64,000 bases of DNA, taken from Streptomyces genisteinicus. GTDB lineage: Bacteria > Actinomycetota > Actinomycetes > Streptomycetales > Streptomycetaceae. The position numbers and the translations under genes were made by a program. This document shows, one piece after another, positions 52,621 to 60,636 of this stretch. The stretch is taken from assembly GCF_014489615.1 (NCBI RefSeq), contig NZ_CP060825.1, positions 7,567,891 through 7,631,890 of the forward strand, written 5' to 3'. Numbering within the stretch: position 1 is the stretch's first letter; every line of letters starts with the position of its first letter. A model generated the notes under the pieces. The model was not told where the DNA came from and made no database searches. It worked only from the letters and a program-made list of their open reading frames with translations.

Positions 52621-52657
52621 GTCGGCCCCGTCGGCCCCGTCGGTCCCGTCCGGCCGG
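52621..52657. repeat. Short tandem repeat GTCGGCCCC
   Basis: Three to four imperfect copies of the 9-mer GTCGGCCCC between the peptidase stop and its terminator. Probably slippage. Confidence 0.55.
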
Positions 52658-52661
52658 TCGG

Positions 52662-53534
52662 CTACGGGCACTCACCCCGCCACGTCACGGACGTGACCGT
52701 CCTGCCGCCGGCGGGGAAGTTGCCACGGCCCTCCACCGCACCGAAGTGGAGGCACTGGCTGCCGCCCTCCTCGAAAGCCACGGTGACATGGTCGTAGCCC
52801 GGCTGCTCCGTCCCGTTGTTGAAGTAGGACTTCCGCAGCCCGCACTCGCTCGCCGGATCGTTCCGGTCGGTTCTGCAGACGGAGCCGGTGCCGTCGGACC
52901 CGGAGTAGAAGCAGACGTAGCCGGACGGGCACGACCAGGGCTGCGGCGGCTGCCCACCGCACGAGTTCCTGCTCGTGACACTCGGCCACTGCGCGTTCCG
53001 GCCGCTGTACTCGACCCCGTCGAAGTGCACCGGCCTGCGGTGGCTCTCGTACGTGAAGTTCCCCGACGCGAGATAGCGCTGCTCGTAGTGGAGATGAGCC
53101 CATCCGCCCCCGGCACCGGACGCGCCGATGCTGCCGATCCGGGTGCTGCCCGTGACCTTCTGGCCTGCCTTCACATAGGCGTCCGCCCTCTCCCGGAGGT
53201 GGTAATAGGCCGTGAACCACCCGTTGCCGTGGTTGATCTGGATGGTGTTGCCGGAGCCGTCGTCCCAGTACACGGCAGCGACCGTGCCTGCGGCGGACGC
53301 CCGGACGGGCAGGCCTTCCGACCCCGGGTTCCCCTCGGCGACGATGTCCAGAGCCGGATCGTGACCCCAGGTGTTGAGCTGCCACGCGGTACCGCACGCG
53401 AACGGCAGCTGGAAGACCGGCTTGCCTACAGGCGCCGGCGCCGCAGCAGCCGGAACCGCCTGGAAAAGGCCCGCGACGAGAGCCGTCGCGGCGACGAACG
53501 CCCCCAACACCCTCCGTACCGTTGCACGGTTCAC
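52662..53534 (-). CDS. Secreted M23 metallopeptidase with a C-terminal I36-like domain
   Basis: 290 residues from a GTG with GGAGGGGAAC upstream. Signal peptide to ~32 (AVPAAAA-AP). LytM/M23 zinc motif: H-x3-D in WGHDPALDIV (~58-62) and the H-x-H in WAHLHYEQ. The last ~90 residues (CPSGYVCFYSGSDGTGSVCRTDRNDP to GGRTVTSVTWRGEC) are an I36/crystallin-type disulfide domain. M23 enzymes cut peptidoglycan cross-links; the I36-like tail may bind the wall or keep activity in check. It shares this domain type with the secreted protein at 50960-51439. Confidence 0.88.
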   Translation of the reverse strand: MNRATVRRVLGAFVAATALVAGLFQAVPAAAAPAPVGKPVFQLPFACGTAWQLNTWGHDPALDIVAEGNPGSEGLPVRASAAGTVAAVYWDDGSGNTIQINHGNGWFTAYYHLRERADAYVKAGQKVTGSTRIGSIGASGAGGGWAHLHYEQRYLASGNFTYESHRRPVHFDGVEYSGRNAQWPSVTSRNSCGGQPPQPWSCPSGYVCFYSGSDGTGSVCRTDRNDPASECGLRKSYFNNGTEQPGYDHVTVAFEEGGSQCLHFGAVEGRGNFPAGGRTVTSVTWRGECP

Positions 53535-53777
53535 CAAAGTTCCCCTCCGCTGGTGTGTTCCTCCACCATGACGCCCAGCGACAGCGGACCCGTACTCGTA
53601 CATCCGAGGATTGCACCCGGCCGGTGGCGAGGCACGCCGCTCCCGGCGCACCCCGGCGCAGCGACCGGGAGCCGGGCCCGGTCGGCCTCGGAACGCAGTC
53701 GTCGTCACGCGCGCCGGACGCTGCCCGTACGTACGGCATGGGTCCTGCGCGGACGGGATCCGCCCTTCAGCTTCTCC

Positions 53778-54548
53778 TCAGACCGCCGGCGCGTTGCGTA
53801 TCGCGTCGCGTGCCCCGGCGAGGGCCTGCCGCCTCAACTCGCCGAACAGCTGCATGGTCGCGGCGGCCAGGACATCGTCCCCGCCGACGGTCCGCCGGGC
53901 CCCACGCCGCGTGGACGCGGCCAGGAGCGGGTCCTTGAGGAGGGGAGCCGGGTCCGCCTCGCCCGGCACCGCCAGGGTGACCGTCCCGTAGCGCTTGACT
54001 CCCCCCTCGCGGACGACCATGGCCGCGTCCCGGGCCAGGCGGGTGAGGAACACGCTCGCGATGCCGTCCACGTCGCGGACCATCGCCGGCGCCGCCGTCA
54101 CCCCGCGGCTCCTCAGCAGCTTCCTGACCGAGCCGTGGAACCTGTGGGCCCCGGCCACCCCACTGGGGATACGCGCCCCGCGGCGCTCACGCAGGGACAC
54201 GACCGCACCCTCGGAGTCACGCAACTCACCCATCATGCCGTGAAACGTCGGGCTGTGGAGGTACCACTCGGTTCCCACCTCCACCTCGACGTTCCGGTCG
54301 ATCGCGGAGATCAGGTCCCGGGGCAGCAGCTTCCTCCGGCCCTCCTCGCCCGCCGCACGCTGCGCACCGTCGACGATCTGCGTCACCACGGTCCACGTCA
54401 CCGACGATGCGGCCGACACCGCCGATTGGGAGACGTGCAGCGAGGTGACATCCCGGAACACCGCTCTGACGAGAGGCGGTCTGAACGGCGAGACGGCCGG
54501 CGTGGTCCGGGAACCGCTGGGCTCAGTGTGTGCGGAGTAGTTGGTCAT
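53778..54548 (-). CDS. Histone-fold doublet: H2A-like followed by H2B-like domain
   Basis: 256 residues. Residues ~24-86 align without gaps to the H2A fold: an FRPPLVRAVFRDV lead helix, a long central helix from HVSQSAVSAASSV to GAQRAAGEEG, then RRKLLPRDLISAIDRN, matching the eukaryotic KK-x-R-IIPRHLQLAIRND segment. Residues ~137-250 follow H2B: VRKLL for YKVLK, AM then FLTRLARDAA for IFERIAGEAS, and RRTV...LFGELRRQALAGA for RSTI...LPGELAKHAVSEG. The H2B-like part has a ~35-residue insertion before its last helices. The order H2A-H2B within one chain would allow an intramolecular dimer that binds DNA. There is no long basic tail. Neighbours are a SUFU-family gene upstream and a secreted peptidase downstream. 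Homology is judged by eye against remembered histone sequences. Confidence 0.75.
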   Translation of the reverse strand: MTNYSAHTEPSGSRTTPAVSPFRPPLVRAVFRDVTSLHVSQSAVSAASSVTWTVVTQIVDGAQRAAGEEGRRKLLPRDLISAIDRNVEVEVGTEWYLHSPTFHGMMGELRDSEGAVVSLRERRGARIPSGVAGAHRFHGSVRKLLRSRGVTAAPAMVRDVDGIASVFLTRLARDAAMVVREGGVKRYGTVTLAVPGEADPAPLLKDPLLAASTRRGARRTVGGDDVLAAATMQLFGELRRQALAGARDAIRNAPAV

Positions 54549-54811
54549 CGCAGAATGCGCTTCCTGGTGGTCGTTGTTGTCGGCTGCCGTCCTGCCCAGC
54601 GGCAGTGGCGGCGAAGGAGGGCGTGGCGCACACCGGAACGCGGCGAGTACGCCGACGGCAGTACCCGGCACGGCACGCTCCCCACGCAGGGGACGTACGC
54701 CTTCCCAGGCGCTGGGCCGAGTCGATCACTCCGGACGGCGCCACACCCCGAATGCTGCCACCGGGGTCCGACAGCGACGGAGCCCCGCCCGGCCCCCGGA
54801 GGACGGAGAGC

Positions 54812-55390
54812 TCAGGCAACCGACGCCCGGAACGGGTCAGTGGGAATGATCTCCACCTCATCGAAGAGCCGCTCCAACGCCTCGTGCCCGTGACGCCTGC
54901 GGAACTCGACCTCGGCTGTCGTCACGGGCAGGGCCCACAGAACGCGGGCGTGGCCCCCGGGCACGGGACAGTGCTCAAGGTCCGGTCCATGGAGATAGGG
55001 CAGGCTGATCAGCAGATGATCGCAGGCCGACCCCGGCACCCACGGTTCACCGATGGGCATGCTGTGCTCCACGTCGAGCCGATGCCCTCCGCAGTGGTAG
55101 AAGGCGACCATCGCCATGAGCTCGACGAACCGCTGGTCGCGGACCGGGGCGGTCATCACGAACTCAAGGGCGCAGCCGTCCTCCTCCACCGCGGCCCAGC
55201 ACCCTGCGGTCACATAGGCCCAGCTGCCGCCACGGGGACCGGGTCCCACCACGAGAACCCGCAGACCGGGCACCACTTCCTCGCGCTCCGGCCCCAGGTC
55301 GCAGCGGACGACCTCCACGGCGTGCCCGTCGAAGAACGCCCGGACATGCGCCTCAACCGCCTCCGCGGCCACCACCCTCGCATCACTCAC
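54812..55390 (-). CDS. Suppressor-of-fused (SUFU) family protein
   Basis: 192 residues from a GTG. Key stretches: VHLLISLPYLHGP-type segment (CDHLLISLPYLHGPDLEH), GHARVLWALPVTTAEVEFRRRHGHEALERLFDEVEI, near the C-terminus. This is the bacterial SUFU domain, known in eukaryotes from Hedgehog signalling and in bacteria mostly as immunity proteins of polymorphic toxin systems. No toxin gene is seen here. It is transcribed in the same direction as the histone-fold gene 263 bases downstream. Confidence 0.8.
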   Translation of the reverse strand: MSDARVVAAEAVEAHVRAFFDGHAVEVVRCDLGPEREEVVPGLRVLVVGPGPRGGSWAYVTAGCWAAVEEDGCALEFVMTAPVRDQRFVELMAMVAFYHCGGHRLDVEHSMPIGEPWVPGSACDHLLISLPYLHGPDLEHCPVPGGHARVLWALPVTTAEVEFRRRHGHEALERLFDEVEIIPTDPFRASVA

Positions 55391-55526
55391 CGCGCGATCA
55401 TCCCACCGAGCCCGACCACCCCGGCCGCCCACCGCAGCGACGAGCACGCGACACCGGCCTCGGGACCGGACACACCTCCGCTCCCGCTGACATCCGGCTC
55501 CGACGCACGGGCCTGCCGGTGCCGCC

Positions 55527-55668
55527 ATGAACCCCGCGTCCGGCGAGTTCACGTTCAAGTGCGGCGTCATGGCCGTGGTCCGCCGCGGAGGCACGGTCCG
55601 CCCCGAAGATGCCATCCAGGTCGAAACCCCACCACCCCCTCACCGTCCGCTGGAGCGGGTCCGGGTTC
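55527..55668 (+). pseudogene. C-terminal remnant of a MOSC-domain protein
   Basis: In frame from 55527 the translation contains KCGVMAVVRRGGTVRPEDA and ETPPPPHRPLERV, which resembles the C-terminal end of Streptomyces MOSC-domain proteins (GVMA...GG.VR.GD.I.VELPP.PHRPLEPV). No N-terminal MOSC part is present and the frame then runs on into unrelated sequence. Best read as a truncated gene; moderately sure of the family. Confidence 0.45.
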
Positions 55669-55857
55669 TCGTTCCTGGGCCATCGGCTTGCCCGGATGAG
55701 GACGACGGCGAGGCGCAGTGCGCCCGGGTGACGATGGCGAGTTCGCCCCTTCGCACGGTTGGGCCGCGCTCCTGCTCGAGCCGGTCGGTGCATCGCTCGA
55801 CCAGGGTCTGTCGCCCCACGTCGACGATCTCGCGCCGGGAGGAGGGGCCTGCGGGGC

Positions 55858-55885
55858 GGTCCGCGCGCTTTCGTGCGCGCGGACC
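55858..55885 (-). terminator. Terminator after the chitinase gene
   Basis: Perfect 11-bp stem GGTCCGCGCGC (55858-55868) with GCGCGCGGACC (55875-55885), 6-base loop, 23 bases beyond the chitinase stop. Confidence 0.8.
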
Positions 55886-55908
55886 GGGTGTGCGCAGGGG
55901 GCAGCAGG

Positions 55909-56991
55909 TCAGCAGGTGAGATTGCCGCCGGTGGGAACGCCGAGGATCTGGGTGAACTGCTGGTACTTGGAGACGCGGCTCTGGACCTGGGCCGGGTTGC
56001 GGCCGTTGCACTCCAGGGAGCCGTTGATCGCCCAGATGGTCTGGCCGAAGCCGGCGCCGTTGGCCATGGCGTTGTGGGCGGTCATGGTGCCGGGGCCGTT
56101 CTGGGTGTTCCAGTACCAGAGACCGGTCATCATGGCGACGGCCGGGTCCTGCTCGACGCGCCAGGGGTTGTTGAGGAGGTCGATGCCGAGGGCGTCGCCG
56201 GCGGCCTTGTAGTTGAAGTTCCAGGAGAGCTGGATCGGGCCGCGGCCGTAGTAGGCGGCCTGGCCGGCCGGGCAGCCGTAGGGCCGGCCTGTGTCGCAGT
56301 AGTGCGGGTAGTTGGCGGTGTTCTGCTCCACGATGTGGACCAGCCCGCCCGTCTCGTGGGAAATGTTGGCGAGGAAGGCTGCAGCTTCCTGCTTCTTCAC
56401 GGTGTCACTGCCTGTGCCCGCAAAGGCGGGATACTTCTTGGTGGCGGCGACCAGACCGGCGTAGGTGTAGAAGGAGTTCCGGTTCGGGAACATCTGGTTG
56501 AACTGCGCCTCGGAGACCACGAAGCCGGAGGGGTCGGGGTTGCCGCCACCGCCACCGGTGCAGGTGTAGGGCGCCCAATACCAGGTGCTGATCACCGGGT
56601 CGTAGCCCGGGTTGTCGTGGGAGGCCTTGTAGTAGTTGCCGTTGGTGTACTTCACGATGTCACCGGCGGTGTAGGCGCGGCCGGCGACCCAGGCGGGATG
56701 ATCGCAGTCGGTGGTTCCGCCGTCCCCGCCGCCGGAGCCGCCGGTGCACGAGCCCTGGTCCGCCCACACACCGGACCCGGTGGTCGACGGGGTCTCGCCC
56801 TGCGTCCACCACTTGGCCTGCCAGTTCCGCCCGCCGTGCGAAGCCGTCATCCCTCCCGTGTAGACGGCCGTCGAACTCCAGCTCGCCACGCAGGTGGCGG
56901 CCGACGCGGTGCCCGTCAGGGGACCCATGACGGCGAGCCCCACAGCGACAGCCAGCGCCGTGAGGAACGCCGATATCCGTCGTCTGGACAA
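55909..56991 (-). CDS. Secreted GH19 chitinase with two CBM5/12-type chitin-binding modules
   Basis: 360 residues from a TTG with GAAGGAG upstream. Signal peptide ~1-32 (GTASA-AT). First module ~33-82 with QAKWWTQGETP, second ~96-144 with WVAGRAYTAGDIVKY and STWYWAPY, joined by Gly-rich linkers. The GH19 catalytic domain follows from ~157 with the acid Glu in NISHETGG (~213) and YYGRGPIQLSWNFNY. It cleaves chitin outside the cell by inversion. Streptomyces GH19 enzymes usually carry one such module; two is less common. Controlled by the direct repeat listed next. Confidence 0.93.
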   Translation of the reverse strand: MSRRRISAFLTALAVAVGLAVMGPLTGTASAATCVASWSSTAVYTGGMTASHGGRNWQAKWWTQGETPSTTGSGVWADQGSCTGGSGGGDGGTTDCDHPAWVAGRAYTAGDIVKYTNGNYYKASHDNPGYDPVISTWYWAPYTCTGGGGGNPDPSGFVVSEAQFNQMFPNRNSFYTYAGLVAATKKYPAFAGTGSDTVKKQEAAAFLANISHETGGLVHIVEQNTANYPHYCDTGRPYGCPAGQAAYYGRGPIQLSWNFNYKAAGDALGIDLLNNPWRVEQDPAVAMMTGLWYWNTQNGPGTMTAHNAMANGAGFGQTIWAINGSLECNGRNPAQVQSRVSKYQQFTQILGVPTGGNLTC

Positions 56992-57493
56992 GTGATCACT
57001 CCTTCGAAAGAGGGTGGTCGATTCGCCCAGACTCAATTCCAATGGTCTGGACCTGTCAAGGTCTAGACCAAAGCCTGTTACATTTCCCTCCGTCGGGCAG
57101 CCGTTGACCAACTCCGGCCCGGACGAGCCGTCCACACGGACCGTCACCTCAGGCCGCGTTCAAGATCTCCATGGAGCGCAAGTGGGGGAGGTGCTCCAGC
57201 CTCTGCTGGCAGCGCACGAGTCCCTTTCGCCGGCGCGACTTCAAGGAGCTTGAGCAGGGCAGTCCCGATGGCCCGTCGCTGCGTTCCGCAGTCGGGGCCG
57301 AGGCGCCCTCCACGCCTGTGGGCTGCTCGCATACGTGCTGAGCGGTGCTTGCTGCCCGCGCTGGGCTCTCGCCTCAACCGCGTTCCGCGTGCCGGCCGAC
57401 CGGGAAGCACGCTGGGGCCCGGAGCGTTCGCGCTGTTCCGCGCGCAGGTCCGCCGAGAAGTCAGGGGCTGGGCCGTGTGCGGTGAGGCAGGGT
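56992..57493. promoter_or_regulatory. Chitinase promoter region and gene-free stretch to the ArsR gene
   Basis: 502 bases. The left third holds the chitinase promoter with two 12-bp repeats (57043-57070). From 57148 to 57493 I see only weak coding bias and no recognisable gene. Confidence 0.5.
57043..57070. promoter_or_regulatory. Direct repeat of chitinase-promoter / DasR-type boxes
   Basis: TGGTCTGGACCT (57043-57054) and AGGTCTAGACCA (57059-57070), 16 bases apart start to start and 52-79 bases before the TTG. Twelve-base repeats of this kind are the known hallmark of Streptomyces chitinase promoters and resemble the DasR-responsive element around TGGTCTAGACCA. Confidence 0.85.
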
Positions 57494-57880
57494 TCAGTCC
57501 GGTGCGCCGCTTGCGTGCACGGTGGCGGGGGTGTCGCGGATGCCTGTGCGCAGGTGTTCGACGTGGTAGAGGGCCTGGTCGAGGAGCTCGGCGACGTGGT
57601 TGTCGTAGAGCGCGTAGATGATCGAGCGGCCGTGGCGTTCTCCGGTCACGAGGCCGAGATTGCGGAGCAGCCGCAGTTGGTGGGAGCAGGCGGAGGCTTC
57701 CATGCCGACCGCCTCGGCGAGGTCGCCCACTGAGCACGGCCCTTCCTGGAGCCGGGCCAGAATGTGCAGGCGCGAGGGCGTGGCGAGGGCTTGCAGAGTG
57801 GCGGCGACATCGGCGGTTCCGACCGCGTCGAGGCGCTCGCGCGTTGTCGCGTTGCCGGCACTGCCCGTTCCGTGACCCAT
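57494..57880 (-). CDS. nmtR: ArsR/SmtB-family Ni/Co sensor, NmtR-like
   Basis: 128 residues. It follows M. tuberculosis NmtR closely: N-terminal MGHG (Gly2/His3 are metal ligands in NmtR), LQALATPSRLHIL, the HTH GMEASACSHQLRLLRNLGLV, and the alpha-5 site D-x-H-x10-H-x2-H in YDNHVAELLDQALYHVEH. NmtR leaves DNA when it binds Ni(II) or Co(II). Divergent from a P1B-4 ATPase gene, as nmtR is from nmtA/ctpJ. The AT-rich 94-base gap between them should hold the operator. Confidence 0.9.
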   Translation of the reverse strand: MGHGTGSAGNATTRERLDAVGTADVAATLQALATPSRLHILARLQEGPCSVGDLAEAVGMEASACSHQLRLLRNLGLVTGERHGRSIIYALYDNHVAELLDQALYHVEHLRTGIRDTPATVHASGAPD

Positions 57881-57974
57881 GGCGCCATTGTATCGATGAC
57901 ACTTGAAGACCTATTCATATGTTCCTATATCGTGGAGGTGTCGCCCCAGTCCGTCTGTGAAGGGTTGCTCTGCC
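57881..57974. promoter_or_regulatory. AT-rich operator/promoter region between nmtR-like and ATPase genes
   Basis: The stretch 57895-57935 is AT-rich against the general composition and contains CTATTCATATGTTCCTATAT, centred on CATATG. Its position and imperfect symmetry suit an ArsR-family dimer. Confidence 0.55.
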
Positions 57975-59951
57975 ATGTCTTCAGTTCTCGACCGGCGGTC
58001 ATCGGCGTCGACCGCCGGCCCGCGCCCGGCACCGCTGCGGCGGCGAACGAGGGTCCTGGCGCTGCCGGAGGCCCGGTGGGCGCTGGCCGCACTGGTCCTG
58101 TTCCTCCTCGCGCTGCCCTTCTATCTGCTGGGCGGCCCGTCATGGCTGTGGGCCGTACTGTTCGCCGCCACTTATGTCACAGGCGGCTGGGAGCCGGGAT
58201 GGGAGGGGCTGAAGGCCCTGAAGGACAGGACCCTGGACGTGGATCTGCTGATGGTGGTGGCCGCGCTCGGCGCAGCCGGTATCGGCCAGGTCCTCGACGG
58301 GGCACTGCTGATCGTCATCTTTGCCACGTCCGGCGCGCTGGAGGCGGTCGCGACCGCGAGGACCGCGGACTCCGTGCGCGGTCTGCTCGATCTTGCACCG
58401 ACCACTGCCACCCGGCTTCTGCCTGGTGGCGGCGAGGAGAGCGTGCCCGCTGAATTCCTCCTCGTCGGGGACACCATTGTGGTGCGGCCCGGCGAACGGA
58501 TCGGTGCCGACGGCCATGTGGCTGACGGGGCCTCCGACGTCGACCAGGCCACGATCACCGGCGAGCCCCTCCCGGTCGTCAAGCAGCGGGGCGACGAGGT
58601 GTTCGCCGGCACCGTCAACGGCACCGGCTCCCTGCGTGTGCGTGTCGGGCGCAACCCCTCGGAGTCGGTGATCGCCCGGATCGTGAGGATGGTCGAGGAA
58701 GCCTCCGAGACCCAGGCGCCCACTCAGCTCTTCATCGAGAAGATCGAGCAGCGCTATTCGGTCGGCATGGTCATCGCCACCCTGGGCGTCTTCGCGTTCC
58801 CGCTCGCCTTCGGCGACGAGATGCAGTCGGCCCTGCTCCGCGCGATGACGTTCATGATCGTTGCCTCGCCGTGCGCGGTCGTCCTGTCCACAATGCCGCC
58901 GCTGCTGTCCGCTGTCGCCAACGCCGGCCGCCACGGCGTCCTGACGAAGTCCGCGGTCGTGATGGAACGCCTGGGGCAGGTCGACACCATCGCCCTGGAC
59001 AAGACTGGCACCCTCACCGAAGGCACCCCTCGCGTCACCGACATCCACCCCGCCACCACCTCCGGGCTGAACGAGCGCGCCCTGCTGGCGCTGGCCGCTG
59101 CGGCGGAGCACCCCAGCGAGCACCCACTGGCCCGCGCCATCGTCCAAGCCGCCCTCGAACACGGCCTCACCCTCGCCGAAGCCACCGCCTTCACCTCCGC
59201 GCCCGGCGCCGGTGTGACTGCCACCGTCAGCGGCCACACCATCGAGGTCGGATCGCCGGCTCACCTGCGTGCCGACGCCGACGCGGAGACCGGCAGCCGG
59301 GTGCAGGCGCTCGAACGCCAGGGCCGCACTGCCGTCATCGTTCTGCGTGACGGGTCACCCGCCGGGGTGCTGGGCATCTCCGACCGCCTCCGCCCGGACG
59401 CGAAAGCCACGGTTGCCGCTCTGACGGCCCTGACCGGCCACCCTCCGGTCCTGCTGACCGGCGACAACGAGCGCGCCGCCCGCCGTCTGGCCGCGGACGT
59501 CGGCATCACTGACGTCCGCTCAGCTCTCCTGCCGCAGGACAAGGTCATCGCCGTCAAGGAATGGGAAGCCGAAGGCCGCCGGGTGATGGTCGTCGGCGAC
59601 GGCGTCAACGACGCCCCCGCCCTGGCCGCCGCGCACACGGGCATCGCCATGGGCAACGCAGGCTCCGACCTCGCTCTGGAAACCGCCGACGCCGTCGTCG
59701 TCCGCGACGAACTCGCTGCCATCCCTGCCGTCATCGGCCTGTCCCGCAGGGCCCGCCGCCTTGTGATCCAGAACCTGGCCATCGCAGGAACCTTCATCAC
59801 CGCCCTCGTGGCCTGGGATCTGATCGGGACACTTCCCCTGCCGCTCGGCGTGGCCGGCCACGAAGGCTCCACCGTCATCGTCGCCCTCAACGGCCTGCGC
59901 CTGCTGCGCGAACGAGCCTGGACGAACCCTCCCGCTCAGGAGATCACGTGA
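57975..59951 (+). CDS. P1B-4-type heavy-metal (Co/Ni/Fe) translocating P-type ATPase, CtpJ/NmtA-like
   Basis: 658 residues starting MSSVLDRRSS behind GAAGGG. There is no N-terminal metal-binding domain. The membrane motif is SPC (~298-300) rather than CPC, the phosphorylated Asp is in DKTGTLT (~342), the HP motif in EHPLARAIV, and GDGVNDAPAL near the C-terminal third. The last helix carries HEGSTVIVALNGLRLL (~629). SPC plus HEG-type is the P1B-4 class, exporters of Co2+, Fe2+ or Ni2+. Under the control of the divergent NmtR-like sensor. Its stop overlaps the GTG of a broken ferredoxin-like gene. Confidence 0.93.
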   Translation: MSSVLDRRSSASTAGPRPAPLRRRTRVLALPEARWALAALVLFLLALPFYLLGGPSWLWAVLFAATYVTGGWEPGWEGLKALKDRTLDVDLLMVVAALGAAGIGQVLDGALLIVIFATSGALEAVATARTADSVRGLLDLAPTTATRLLPGGGEESVPAEFLLVGDTIVVRPGERIGADGHVADGASDVDQATITGEPLPVVKQRGDEVFAGTVNGTGSLRVRVGRNPSESVIARIVRMVEEASETQAPTQLFIEKIEQRYSVGMVIATLGVFAFPLAFGDEMQSALLRAMTFMIVASPCAVVLSTMPPLLSAVANAGRHGVLTKSAVVMERLGQVDTIALDKTGTLTEGTPRVTDIHPATTSGLNERALLALAAAAEHPSEHPLARAIVQAALEHGLTLAEATAFTSAPGAGVTATVSGHTIEVGSPAHLRADADAETGSRVQALERQGRTAVIVLRDGSPAGVLGISDRLRPDAKATVAALTALTGHPPVLLTGDNERAARRLAADVGITDVRSALLPQDKVIAVKEWEAEGRRVMVVGDGVNDAPALAAAHTGIAMGNAGSDLALETADAVVVRDELAAIPAVIGLSRRARRLVIQNLAIAGTFITALVAWDLIGTLPLPLGVAGHEGSTVIVALNGLRLLRERAWTNPPAQEIT

Positions 59952-60200
59952 GCAGGCGCACCCGGTCCGATCGAACGAAGGCACCCGCTGCGGCGGTCGG
60001 TGCCGGCCGGTGCACCGTCACCGTCTGCCGAGGATGCTGCTGCGGCACCGAGGCACGCGGCCATCCGGCGCACGGGCTGCCCTGGCGCCTGCGAGCGCGC
60101 CAACGTCATCGTCATCCAGCCCTCCGCCGAAGGACGCAGAGCCGCTGTCCCGGCTGCCCGCGGTGGCCGGCAGCGCGAGGAGAGCGACGTCCCGGGCATG
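59948..60200 (+). pseudogene. Broken (2Fe-2S) ferredoxin-domain protein gene
   Basis: The GTG overlaps the ATPase stop. The first frame gives CTVTVCRGCCCGTEARGHP, the N-terminal cluster motif of Streptomyces (2Fe-2S) ferredoxin-like proteins. The matching second half (CPGACERANVIVIQPSAEGR, Cys ligand region) appears at 60078-60140 in another frame. About 30 residues expected between the halves are missing. A deletion with frameshift has therefore inactivated the gene. Coupling to a metal ATPase suggests the intact gene had a linked role. Confidence 0.65.
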
Positions 60201-60636
60201 GACGGCGAATGGGTCGCGGTCGACCTGCCATGTCCGTTGCCGCTGGTTGAGGCGGGTGACGAAGTCCTGGCCGGCCAAGCCATCACGCACCGCTGCCCGG
60301 ACGGCGTGCTCTGTTGCGGCAGTGGGATCAGTCGTCATCCGCGCCCGGACCACGTCGTGGTGTCCGAGTCACCGTTCATACGCGCGGTGGTCGAGCGGGG
60401 CGGCGGAGGGCACCTGGTCTGCCGCCTGCTGGCTGCCGCTGTCGACCGGACACCGGGGGCGGAGAGAGGTGGACGACGTCCCTGCGCCCACTGGCCATCC
60501 TGGCCGCCCTGGTCGGGCCGCCCGGCCTCGCCCTGGTCCCCGCGGCGGCCTTCCTCACGGACACCGCGCACACCGCTGACCCGTCCCAGCCGGACCGTCC
60601 CGCGCGCAGCTGAAGCCGCCTCGGCCCGCCGGCCGC
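60201..60636. other. Degenerate region between metal-efflux cassettes
   Basis: 436 bases. Frames are open but no coherent protein is seen, apart from a hydrophobic tail LRPLAILAALVGPPGLALVP (60479-60540, plus strand) that may be the last helix of a lost membrane protein. Likely decayed sequence. Confidence 0.4.

Larger units (their letters stand above)
55391..55908. other. Gap between SUFU and chitinase genes with a gene remnant
   Basis: 518 bases. It contains the MOSC-like remnant and the chitinase terminator, listed separately. The remainder (55670-55855) has no recognisable coding sequence. Confidence 0.4.

Noticed and set aside
57148..57493. Minus-strand frame ending LRSMEILNAA as a gene 3' end
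   Set aside because: Only ~30 residues look protein-like, with no start, ribosome site or family.
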